From an uncultured Lachnospiraceae bacterium (lineage in GTDB: Bacteria > Bacillota > Clostridia > Lachnospirales > Lachnospiraceae), in NCBI GenBank assembly GCA_947626985.1, contig CANQUG010000029.1:1-45020 (forward strand): 45,020 nucleotides of DNA. The letters run 5' to 3'. Below, piece by piece: positions 16,544 through 25,346 of this stretch. Position numbers and translations under genes: made by a program. The notes under the pieces were generated by a model. That model was not told the origin of the DNA and ran no database searches. It worked only from the letters and a program-made list of their open reading frames with translations. Each line of letters opens with the position of its first letter. Within the stretch, counting starts at the first letter, position 1.

Positions 16544-16594
16544 GACGGTTGGTCTTTGAAGGATTAAAAAAGAGAATCAGATCGGGAGTACGAT

Positions 16595-17119
16595 ATGGGT
16601 AATAAAGGAATTAAATTCATCGTATATGCAATTTCAATCTGTATTTTATATGCTGTATTGAATTATCTGAATACCAGGGATAATACGGACAAAAATCCCG
16701 GGCAGAATGAACTGCATTATATTGTGAAAACACCTTCTGTGTTAAAAAGTATTTATTTTTCCATATTTCTTTTCGGAATCATTCTTTTCTGCGTATTTTT
16801 GTTTTTTAAATTAAAGGGAAATCCAACAGTTACAAACGGTCATTTGTGGTTTGCTTTGGTTTTTGCAGCTATTGGGCTTGTAATAATGTTTTTCGCAACG
16901 AGATGGAGAATTATTGTAAATGAGAATGAGATGGAAATCCATCATCTGTTTCGAAGCAGAGAAACGCTTTTAATTTCAGAGATTGAAAAAGCAGAGACTG
17001 GAGACAGGGGACAGATTGAAATATTTAAGAATGGGAAAATAGTGACGACGGTGGATGGACTTGTGGATAATTATGGCCGATTTAAGAAAACATTGGGTCA
17101 GTATGGAAAATTAAAATAG
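16595..17119 (+). CDS. Membrane protein with PH-like domain, candidate RHS immunity
   Basis: This 174-residue protein has three hydrophobic helices (about 8-24, 52-72 and 84-104) and a C-terminal stretch (about 108-170) whose strand pattern (WRIIVNENEMEIHHLFR...GRFKKTL) fits a bacterial PH-like domain. I do not know its function. It lies 38 bp upstream of the RHS toxin gene and shares that gene's higher A+T content, so immunity to the toxin is plausible. Immunity genes more often follow their toxin, and the small protein at 22187 is the alternative. Confidence 0.6.
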   Translation: MGNKGIKFIVYAISICILYAVLNYLNTRDNTDKNPGQNELHYIVKTPSVLKSIYFSIFLFGIILFCVFLFFKLKGNPTVTNGHLWFALVFAAIGLVIMFFATRWRIIVNENEMEIHHLFRSRETLLISEIEKAETGDRGQIEIFKNGKIVTTVDGLVDNYGRFKKTLGQYGKLK

Positions 17120-17157
17120 TGTAGCGAAAGATATAGCAGGGAGCAGGGAGGTTTATC

Positions 17158-20100
17158 ATGGGTGAGTTTTCTGTCAATACAGGAAAAATAAGTAGTATAG
17201 CAGATATGTTGGAGCGACAGGCGAATGAACTGGAAAGTGCCGGAAGTTCTATTGATTCAGTGCGAAGAAATCTTAAAATTGATGGATCCGCAAAAGCCCA
17301 GGTGATGTCTGCGATGAAAACTACCAGCAATACGGTGAGAGACGAAGCGTCCGCAGCGTCCAGAATGGGTGCTGCTCTCAGGAAAATTGCGGAAACCTAT
17401 CGCTCCACAGAGAATACGATTCTTGGAAGAATACAATCAGGCGGAGGAATGAGCGGAGACGGAAATAGACGAGGCGGAGGACGGGGAGAGTCCGGAAGAG
17501 GCAGTCAAAATGGAAATAACAGAAATTCCGGTGTATACAGTAATGATCCAGTAAACCTGAATACAGGTAACTTTATCCTGGATAACAAGGATCTTGAGAT
17601 TGGCGGCGTTCGTCCTTTTGTGTTTGAAAGATTTTATAATTCCATGGGTTCGTTTTCGGGAATGCTGGGAAGTGACTGGAATTCATGCTTTGAGGTAAGA
17701 CTTTCTCTGACTCCTGATTATATGTCCGGAGGAAATGTCTTTATTGTGCGGGAAGATGGCCGTGAAGAATATTTTGTCACAGCAGACGGAAAGAATTTTC
17801 TTTCTGTATCAGGTACTACCGCTGAACTGGAACGAGAGGGAAGCGAATATATCTATCGGACTCTTGAGGGAAATTTTTATCGTTTTGATGAGCAGGGAAA
17901 ATATATCAGATTTGAAAATGCGCATCATGCAGGATTTAACCTGATTTATGACGATGGCCTTCTGGTCCGTGCGGAAAAAGATTCCGGAGAATTTTTTGAA
18001 TTTTTCTATGATAGTCAGGGCCTTTTGGCTTCCATGAGAGATCATACGGGAAGAAGCTGTCAATATGTGTTTGAAGATGGGCATTTGCGTAAAGTAATAC
18101 TTCCTGACGGTCATGCATATCAGTATTTTTATAATCAATATGGGAAAATCAGCCGTGTTTTGAATCCACGGATAGTGGATGCGGTGGAAACAGAATATGA
18201 TGATCTTCACAGAGTAGTCTATCAGAAATTTGCTGATGGAACGACAAACCGCTTTGAGTATCATGATGCTGAACAGGCAGTAGTCATGATTGAGAGGAAT
18301 GGAAGCAGAAGTGTTCATTATCATAATGAAAAATATCAGAATGTTCGCAACGTATATTCAGACGGAGAAGAATGTTTTGCGTATAATGATCGGGGACTGA
18401 AGACAGTTGTTGTCGATAAACTGGGCAATACTGCCCGCTTACAATATGATAACAAAGGTAATATGACTGGAATTCTGATGCCGGACAAAACGAAAATTGC
18501 GGCTACTTATAATCAGCAGAATCGTCTGTTAACCTTGTCTGTTAATGGAAAAAAGAAGATTGTCAATCAATATAATTCTTACGGAGATCTGATCAGTGAA
18601 GAAGACGGCCTAGGGAGAAAAAAGATGTATTCGTACGATGAATCCGGACAGGTCACAGAAGTCAAAATGCCGGATGGAACAGTGATAAAGGCTGTTTATG
18701 ATGAGCGGGGAAATCTCAGCTCTGTAAAGAATACAGATGGAGGTGTGCAGCTGTTCCGGTATGATGCTCTGAATCAGATGATAGAGCATACAGATGCTCT
18801 GGGAAGGAAAAACAGTTTTATTTATGATCTGAGAGGAAGGCTCATCTCAGAAACAAGAGCGGATGGAAGCAGTAAGCATTATCAGTACGATGAATGGGGA
18901 AATATAGTTTCCGTAACAGATTATGACGGAAGTGTGACTACTGGAGTCTATAATGAGAATAATCGTCCTGTCACGCTCACAGATGCAGCTGGAAGAACTA
19001 CGTATCTGGAATATGATTCCATGTGGAATGTGGAAAAAGTTACATTGCCCAATGGTGGAGTATTCCGGTATCTGTATGATGAAAATAATCGTCTGCAGAC
19101 AGTATGGGATGCTGAAAATAATAAAACCTGTTATACATATGATGCCTTAGGAAATGTCCTTACCCGTACAGATGCTGAGGGCAATGAGACAGAGTATACA
19201 TGGGATTCCAATGGGAATTGTATAAAAATTACGGCTGCGGACGGAACTGCCGCGGAATTCGGATATGATGCGCACGGAAATGTGATTTATGTGAAAGATA
19301 CGGAAGGAGTAGAACTTTTCCGGACATTTGACGAAGCAGGACAGATAATCAGAGAGGAAGACAGCCTGGGCCATATAAGAAGCTATTCCTATAATGAGGC
19401 AGGGGATATGACAGGAATGGTGGATGAAAAGGGCCGCAGGACAGTATATCGGTATGTCAAAGGACTGCATAAGGTCGAAGAGATTCTAAATCCTGACGGA
19501 ACAAAGAAATGTTATTCCTATGATTTGAATGGGAATTTGACTGCATATACAGATATTTATGGCGTTACTTTGCATTATGAGTACGATGAACTAAATCGTC
19601 TAGTTTCTCTTCAGAGTGCAAACGATAACAGGATGGAGTATTTCTATGATCTTTCTGGAAGAATAACAGCAGAAAAAGATTTTAATGGAAATATTATAAA
19701 ATATGAATATTCACCTGCAGGCCAGCTGACTGCGGTGGTGGATGCACTTGGAAATATTACCCGGTATTCTTATGACGAAATGGATGAATTGATTGGAATT
19801 TTAAAGGAAGTTCCAGGTTCTGACGAATCAGTGCGAATTGCATACGAGCGTAATCGTATGGGACAGATTACCAAGGTTACTGATGCTCTGGGAAATATTG
19901 AGACATATCGATATAACGGCTTGGGTAAGCTGATCGAAAAGATAGATCGGGGCGGTCTGAGTACCTGTTATTCCTATAATTCAGTCGGTCTTTTGCGGGG
20001 TGTAAAATGGGCGGATGGAAGACAGACAACCTACGGGTATGATTCTCTGTGTCGGCTGAATGAAGTTCAGGATTGGACCGGGGTTACCAGGATGAAATAT

Positions 20101-22035
20101 GACGGTATGGGTAACCTCCTGAAGATTATTTATCCGGATGAAAAAACACTTTCCTTTGATTATAATTCCAGCGGATACAGAACCGCGGCAAGATATCCGG
20201 GTGGAAAGCAGGTGTTTTATCAGTATGATACGTTTGACAGATTGGAGAAGGTAATTCAGGATGATCTCTCCATTCTGTATACATATAATCAGGCAGGAGA
20301 CGTTTCCTCCAGGACTTTGTCCAATGGCTCTGACATTCAGTATCAGTATAATGAGCGGGGAATGTTGTCCGGGATGACACATAGGGATGTTCAGGGGATC
20401 CTGGATCAGTTTTCTTTCGGATATGATCTCTTTGGCAGAAGAAATCAATATGGTGTTTACCGTCGGGATCATCCGCAGGATAACGGTAATTATGAATATA
20501 ATTATGATGGAGCAGGTCATCTGCTTAATGTGATAAAGGATCATCAGGTAATTCGCGAATATTCTTATGATGCTCTTGGCAACAGAAAAAGAATGAGAAC
20601 ATTTAATCCTCTGACGAACCAGTTTGAGAATACGGATTATGAATATGATCTTCGTGGTGGATTACTGAAAATGTCAGGAGCCGGTTTTTCCGAGGAGTTC
20701 AGGTATGATCAGCGGGGAAATCTGACAGAACAGTTTAAAAATGGAACATTTAGAAGAAAATATGAGTACGATGCTTTGAATCGTCTGGCGGAGGTACAGA
20801 CCTGGGAAGGAGAAAAGGCAACGTACCAGTATAATGGCCTCGGTTACCGGACAGGAATGAGCTGCCTTCGGAAGGGTAAAGAAACTGCGGTTTCATATCT
20901 TCAGGATTATAGTCGAGTTTACGATAATCTGGTGGAAAAGACGGAAGGAAATCACTCGGAAGCGTATATCTGGGGAAATGGGCTGGAAGGCTTTGCTGCA
21001 GAGAACGGCGCTTATGGAGGGTTTTTGACAGATCCTCTGGGAAGCGTTTTAAGAAAATTCGACAGGAATGGAAGCCTTTTCGTAGAGAATTATGACGAGT
21101 TTGGCAATCCATCTCTGGATGAGTATAAGGGAGAAAACTGGTTTGGTTATAATGGATTTTTATTTGATCCCGTAGCAGGCACATATTTTGCCCAAGCGAG
21201 ACAGTACCGCAGCATGACAGGAACCTTCGATGCTATGGATCGCTTTGGTGGGGATATTACCATGCCGGATACAATGAATCCATATATCTACTGTATTCAG
21301 GATCCGTTCAGTCATACAGATAAAACAGCATACTGGTTTGGGCTAGATGATTTAATTGCGGCAGGTGTTGGAGCTCTCGGCGGGATGGCCGGTCAGTTTG
21401 TCAGTGATATGGTTGATAGTATCTCAAGCGGAGAGTTCAAAGTGTCCTCATGGCAGGAGTATACAGGGGCTGCCATTGGCGGAGCTGCGGGAGGCGTAGC
21501 CACTCTTTATGGAGGGCCGATTGTTGGCGGAGCCGTATCCGGAGCAGTGGGTACTCTCACTGCAGAAGGGTTAACCTGGGCATCAGATCCTGAGGGATAC
21601 AAGGAATCATTCTGGGATGTTTTGGGGAAAACGCTGGTTGATGCCGGAATGGGTGCTTTAAGCGGTGCAGTAGCGAAAGGGATGGAAAAGCTTGCGAATG
21701 CTAAACCCGTGCAGAAGCTCATATCTAAAATGAAAAATGGAGGAAAGGCTTTAAACTGGATTTCGGATAAGATTTCGGATATTGCTGCCGGAAGATCTGA
21801 CACGCAATGGTCGCAGGTTACAAGAATATTAAAAAATCAGCATTTGGCCATTGGAAATAACTCTGCTCTGAAGGAGAAACTGTTTTCTCTTATGATTAAT
21901 GGTGTGCATACCTATCTGCTTCAGGAGCTTTTGGAGCAGCTGAATCCAATTAGTATATTCTTAGATTCTATATCGGACTGGCTTAAGGATATGCTGGGAC
22001 TAAATGACGATGGTACAGTATGCGCGGCGGCTTAA
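17158..22035 (+). CDS. WXG100-RHS polymorphic toxin, predicted T7SS effector
   Basis: This 1625-residue protein begins with a WXG100/LXG-like helical hairpin (about 1-95; no signal peptide), then a Gly/Arg/Asn-rich linker, and a RHS-start domain from about 130 (DPVNLNTGNF). A long array of YD repeats follows, ending in the RHS core at about 1380. The core's last lines (TGTFDAMDRFGGD...NPYIYCIQDPF) are typical, but the DPxG cleavage motif is replaced by DKTA. The remaining 230 or so residues are the variable tip: a Gly/Ala-rich hydrophobic linker (GGAAGGVATLYGGPIVGG) and a helical domain of unknown activity with no nuclease or deaminase motif I recognise. RHS shells cage toxins, and the N-terminus suggests export by EssC. 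The gene is more AT-rich than its neighbours, a sign of recent transfer. Confidence 0.85.
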   Translation: MGEFSVNTGKISSIADMLERQANELESAGSSIDSVRRNLKIDGSAKAQVMSAMKTTSNTVRDEASAASRMGAALRKIAETYRSTENTILGRIQSGGGMSGDGNRRGGGRGESGRGSQNGNNRNSGVYSNDPVNLNTGNFILDNKDLEIGGVRPFVFERFYNSMGSFSGMLGSDWNSCFEVRLSLTPDYMSGGNVFIVREDGREEYFVTADGKNFLSVSGTTAELEREGSEYIYRTLEGNFYRFDEQGKYIRFENAHHAGFNLIYDDGLLVRAEKDSGEFFEFFYDSQGLLASMRDHTGRSCQYVFEDGHLRKVILPDGHAYQYFYNQYGKISRVLNPRIVDAVETEYDDLHRVVYQKFADGTTNRFEYHDAEQAVVMIERNGSRSVHYHNEKYQNVRNVYSDGEECFAYNDRGLKTVVVDKLGNTARLQYDNKGNMTGILMPDKTKIAATYNQQNRLLTLSVNGKKKIVNQYNSYGDLISEEDGLGRKKMYSYDESGQVTEVKMPDGTVIKAVYDERGNLSSVKNTDGGVQLFRYDALNQMIEHTDALGRKNSFIYDLRGRLISETRADGSSKHYQYDEWGNIVSVTDYDGSVTTGVYNENNRPVTLTDAAGRTTYLEYDSMWNVEKVTLPNGGVFRYLYDENNRLQTVWDAENNKTCYTYDALGNVLTRTDAEGNETEYTWDSNGNCIKITAADGTAAEFGYDAHGNVIYVKDTEGVELFRTFDEAGQIIREEDSLGHIRSYSYNEAGDMTGMVDEKGRRTVYRYVKGLHKVEEILNPDGTKKCYSYDLNGNLTAYTDIYGVTLHYEYDELNRLVSLQSANDNRMEYFYDLSGRITAEKDFNGNIIKYEYSPAGQLTAVVDALGNITRYSYDEMDELIGILKEVPGSDESVRIAYERNRMGQITKVTDALGNIETYRYNGLGKLIEKIDRGGLSTCYSYNSVGLLRGVKWADGRQTTYGYDSLCRLNEVQDWTGVTRMKYDGMGNLLKIIYPDEKTLSFDYNSSGYRTAARYPGGKQVFYQYDTFDRLEKVIQDDLSILYTYNQAGDVSSRTLSNGSDIQYQYNERGMLSGMTHRDVQGILDQFSFGYDLFGRRNQYGVYRRDHPQDNGNYEYNYDGAGHLLNVIKDHQVIREYSYDALGNRKRMRTFNPLTNQFENTDYEYDLRGGLLKMSGAGFSEEFRYDQRGNLTEQFKNGTFRRKYEYDALNRLAEVQTWEGEKATYQYNGLGYRTGMSCLRKGKETAVSYLQDYSRVYDNLVEKTEGNHSEAYIWGNGLEGFAAENGAYGGFLTDPLGSVLRKFDRNGSLFVENYDEFGNPSLDEYKGENWFGYNGFLFDPVAGTYFAQARQYRSMTGTFDAMDRFGGDITMPDTMNPYIYCIQDPFSHTDKTAYWFGLDDLIAAGVGALGGMAGQFVSDMVDSISSGEFKVSSWQEYTGAAIGGAAGGVATLYGGPIVGGAVSGAVGTLTAEGLTWASDPEGYKESFWDVLGKTLVDAGMGALSGAVAKGMEKLANAKPVQKLISKMKNGGKALNWISDKISDIAAGRSDTQWSQVTRILKNQHLAIGNNSALKEKLFSLMINGVHTYLLQELLEQLNPISIFLDSISDWLKDMLGLNDDGTVCAAA

Positions 22036-22089
22036 AACGGCGATGAAAAAAATAAATTTTCGGAAAATAAAAAGAAATACCATGAACTG

Positions 22090-22135
22090 ACAGAGGTTTT
22101 GACGCACATGAGAATGTGCGTTGAAGCCGTTCTGT
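22090..22135 (+). terminator. Long hairpin after the RHS gene
   Basis: A perfect 8-bp stem ACGCACAT/ATGTGCGT with a GAGA loop (22102-22121) extends outward through GGTTTT/GAAGCC (with GU pairs) and ACAGA/TCTGT to about 20 bp. A short T-rich stretch follows at 22131-22140. It is a probable terminator or RNA-stability element that isolates the RHS gene. Confidence 0.5.
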
Positions 22136-22186
22136 CGTTTCGGGAACAGAAAAAATACAGGTGATACAGGCGAATAAGGGGGATTT

Positions 22187-22351
22187 ATGGACTGGTTGTC
22201 GGATGAACTCCTGTTTTTTGGCGGGACGGGTGTTGCGGTGGGCTCTCTGCTCCTGACACTGATTTATTCTTTGTTTTCACATATGGCAAAGAAACGCCTG
22301 AATGCGAAGCTGGATGAGGAATATGGAGAAAAGATCAGGGATCAGAGGTAA
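22187..22351 (+). CDS. Small single-pass membrane protein (54 aa)
   Basis: ATG 22187 follows a strong ribosome site (AAGGGGG) and opens a 54-residue frame: a short amphipathic start (MDWLSDELLF), one helix (about 11-30) and a charged tail (MAKKRLNAKLDEEYGEKIRDQR). It ends 13 bp before the kinase gene, so the two are probably co-translated. It could be a kinase accessory subunit, a small T7SS membrane piece in the EssA size class, or immunity to the RHS toxin. None is shown by sequence. Confidence 0.6.
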   Translation: MDWLSDELLFFGGTGVAVGSLLLTLIYSLFSHMAKKRLNAKLDEEYGEKIRDQR

Positions 22352-22364
22352 GAGGGACTGAAAA

Positions 22365-25346
22365 ATGTCACAGGTAATTGCTTCAACTTACGAGATTATT
22401 AAAGAAATCGGCGCCGGAGGCGGGGGCGTCGTTTATCTGGCCCGGCATTTGCGGCTGGAAAAAACGGTGGTTCTGAAAGCGGATAAAAGAAACGCCTCTG
22501 CGAAATTGACCAGCCTGCGCCGGGAGGTAGATGTTCTGAAGGAATTAAGGCATCGGTATATTCCTCAGGTATATGATTTTTTTGTTTACGAGGGCACTGT
22601 GTATACAGTGATCGACTTCGTAGAAGGAGAAAGCCTGAATAAACCTTTGAAGAGGGGAGAACGGTTTTCTCAGCCTCAGGTGATCCGCTGGGCGATACAG
22701 CTGCTGGAGGCCTTGTGTTATCTTCACAGTCCTACTCACGGAGATCCGCCCAGAGGGTTCATACATGGAGATATCAAGCCGGCGAATATTATGCTGACTC
22801 CCGGAGGAGATATCTGTCTCATAGATTTTAATATTTCCCTCGCTCTGGGAGAAGACAGGGTGGTGGGTTACAGTCCCGGTTATGCTTCCCCGGAGCATTA
22901 CGGACTGGATTTTTCCGCAGTCAGCGTCACGTCCCGGAGCTCTGTGACCGGTCAGAGTACATCGGAGAGAAGAAGATCCAGATTTCGCCTGGACAGCAGA
23001 ACGGGCGGGCAGACAGGAGGAAGCCGCGGGGGACTGACGGAGGATTCCGGTGAGAAGTCCCGTTCCGGCGAGGGGATCGCCGGTGATTCGGGGGGAAGTG
23101 CGCCTCTTTCTTCTTACCGGAGTTCGCAGGTTACATCCGCGAAGAAAAAGATCCTGCCGGATGTACGGTCCGATATTTATAGTCTGGGCGCTACGCTGTA
23201 TCATTTTCTCTGCGGCGTTCGCCCGGCGAGGGACGCCCAGGAGGTAGTTCCCCTTTCGCCCCGGGATTTCAGCCCGCAGATCGTGAAGATCATCACGAAA
23301 GCCATGAATCCCAATCCCGAGCTGCGCTATCAGACTGCGGAGGAAATGCTGAATGACTTTACGCATCTGAGAGAGCGGGATGAACGTGTGCGGAAAAGAA
23401 GAAGGAGAAATCTCTGCGTTTATTCTCTTCTTTTCTTCCTGTTTGCTGCGGGAGCAGCCTCTTCCTTCATAGGACTGAAGAGAATGCAGGTGACGCAGGA
23501 ATGGCTGAAGCTGGCGGAGTATTCGGAGAAAGCCCTCCGGGAAGGAGATACGGCTGCAGCTGTGGATTATGCCATGCAGACTTTTCCGGAAAAAAAGGAT
23601 ATCCTGCATCCGGCGGGGATTGCCGAAGGACAGAGAGCGCTTACGAATGCTGCGGGAATTTATGATCTCTCTGATGGATACAGGACATATGGAACCGTGG
23701 AACTGCCCTCCCAGCCGGTGTTTATGGAAATTGCTCCTGACGGCAGGACGGCGGCCTGCGTGTATTCCTGGGCTGTCAGGATTTTTGATACGGTAACCTG
23801 TGAGGTGCTGGCTGATCTCCCTGCAGAGGAATCTGCGCTGGCGGAAGTGAGGTATCTGGATAATGACAGGGTGATCTATGCCGGACCGGGAGGAATCCGG
23901 GTATACGATTTCCGAAGTAATAAAGAAGTGTGGTGCGGAAATCCGGCCACGGCTATTGCCGTTTCCGGGGACGGAACGAAGGCGGCAGCATTATATAAAG
24001 ATGAGGGATTCGCTACGGTTTACGATGTATCCGATGGAAATATTTTATACACCGTAGATTTCCAGGGAAAACATCAGTGGACTGCGGTAAATGATGTTTA
24101 TGTGAATCCGGAGGACGATATCTTTTCCCTGAATGACGACGGTACTTTACTGGGAGTCAGTTTTCTTGACGGATCGCTGAAGATCTTTCGGCTGGAATCG
24201 GGAAAAAGCGTGACCCTGTGCAATGATAAATCAGGATTTACCTGTTTTGAGGGAGGATTTTACCGAAACTGTTTCGCCTTTTCCGCCAGCGGTGCGCAGG
24301 GGTCGGCGGCTGTCTTCATTGATACGGAAACCATGGAGCAGATACAGGGTCTGATGAATGAAGAGTATTCCTATGGGGTGAAGGCCGATAAATCAGGCAT
24401 TATTGTTCGGAAGGGCGGGGCAATCATCGGTTTTGATCCGGAAACAGGGGATGTTGCTTCTCTAGTGGAAACGCCGGAAACAATTTTGCGTTTTGACACA
24501 GACGGCGTGCATATTCTGGTTATCACGGAAGAAGGCTTCCGGATTTATGACCGGAATGAAAATCTGCTGGAGAGTGTCGAGAGTGATAACAGCTGCGATC
24601 TCATAAAGATTTCTCAGGGGACGGCTCTTATCGGGAGCTGGGATTCTCCTGCCGTTCGGATACTGAAATATGAAAATCATCAGGAGAATGAACTGTTTGC
24701 CTACGATCCGTCTTATATTCATGATGAAGCGCGGAGAAGTCAGGACGGGCAGAGGATCATGCTGTTTACCTGCAAGAATTTTCGCGTTTATGATATTCAG
24801 GGAAAGATGATCGCGGAGGTTTCCATTCCTCAGCCGGATCAGGTGTATGATACGCAGTATGTGAGAGATTCTGAAGGGACCCGCCTGGAGGTGATTTATA
24901 ACGACGGAAAAATATTATGGTATGACGGCGGGGACGGCACACTTCTTTCTCAGGAGCAGGGAGAGCCGCCGGATCTTGAAATGAACGAGGAATTTGAAAC
25001 AGAGCAGTTTCTGATAAAATCTCCCGTTCACGGAGCTCCGGAGGTTTATGACCGGAAGACCGGAAAACTGCTGTATCATCTGGACGAGGACGGATATCTC
25101 ACATATGTGACTCAGACAGATGAAGGAGTAGTGCTGCAGTATATATCGGACGGAGACTATTATTATGGTCAGCTGATGAATGAAAAAGGTAAAATTATCG
25201 CGGATTTGCCTTATCTCTGTGACGTGGTGGACGGAACTTTTATTTTTGATTATCCCACCGGAAACATGAGGCAGTCGCGCGTTTACCGTATAGATGAAAT
25301 AAAAGAAATTGCGAAGGAGCAGAGAGGAGTAATGAAAAATGCGTGA
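22365..25346 (+). CDS. Receptor-type Ser/Thr protein kinase with external beta-propeller
   Basis: The 993-residue protein has an N-terminal Hanks-type kinase (about 8-340). Present are the Gly loop GAGGGGVVY, Lys38, the catalytic loop HGDIKPAN (Asp136), the metal Asp154 in DFN (rather than DFG) and SPE at about 175. An unusual insert of about 80 Ser/Arg/Gly-rich residues (about 180-262) separates SPE from DVRSDIYSLG; it is a likely autophosphorylation site. One membrane helix follows (about 350-372). The outer part (about 430-990) is built of repeated WD40/PQQ-like blades, a probable sensor. It is the only kinase here and should phosphorylate ligands of the locus's FHA domains. It overlaps the next gene by 8 bp, so the external protein and the sensor may work together. 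Confidence 0.88.
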   Translation: MSQVIASTYEIIKEIGAGGGGVVYLARHLRLEKTVVLKADKRNASAKLTSLRREVDVLKELRHRYIPQVYDFFVYEGTVYTVIDFVEGESLNKPLKRGERFSQPQVIRWAIQLLEALCYLHSPTHGDPPRGFIHGDIKPANIMLTPGGDICLIDFNISLALGEDRVVGYSPGYASPEHYGLDFSAVSVTSRSSVTGQSTSERRRSRFRLDSRTGGQTGGSRGGLTEDSGEKSRSGEGIAGDSGGSAPLSSYRSSQVTSAKKKILPDVRSDIYSLGATLYHFLCGVRPARDAQEVVPLSPRDFSPQIVKIITKAMNPNPELRYQTAEEMLNDFTHLRERDERVRKRRRRNLCVYSLLFFLFAAGAASSFIGLKRMQVTQEWLKLAEYSEKALREGDTAAAVDYAMQTFPEKKDILHPAGIAEGQRALTNAAGIYDLSDGYRTYGTVELPSQPVFMEIAPDGRTAACVYSWAVRIFDTVTCEVLADLPAEESALAEVRYLDNDRVIYAGPGGIRVYDFRSNKEVWCGNPATAIAVSGDGTKAAALYKDEGFATVYDVSDGNILYTVDFQGKHQWTAVNDVYVNPEDDIFSLNDDGTLLGVSFLDGSLKIFRLESGKSVTLCNDKSGFTCFEGGFYRNCFAFSASGAQGSAAVFIDTETMEQIQGLMNEEYSYGVKADKSGIIVRKGGAIIGFDPETGDVASLVETPETILRFDTDGVHILVITEEGFRIYDRNENLLESVESDNSCDLIKISQGTALIGSWDSPAVRILKYENHQENELFAYDPSYIHDEARRSQDGQRIMLFTCKNFRVYDIQGKMIAEVSIPQPDQVYDTQYVRDSEGTRLEVIYNDGKILWYDGGDGTLLSQEQGEPPDLEMNEEFETEQFLIKSPVHGAPEVYDRKTGKLLYHLDEDGYLTYVTQTDEGVVLQYISDGDYYYGQLMNEKGKIIADLPYLCDVVDGTFIFDYPTGNMRQSRVYRIDEIKEIAKEQRGVMKNA

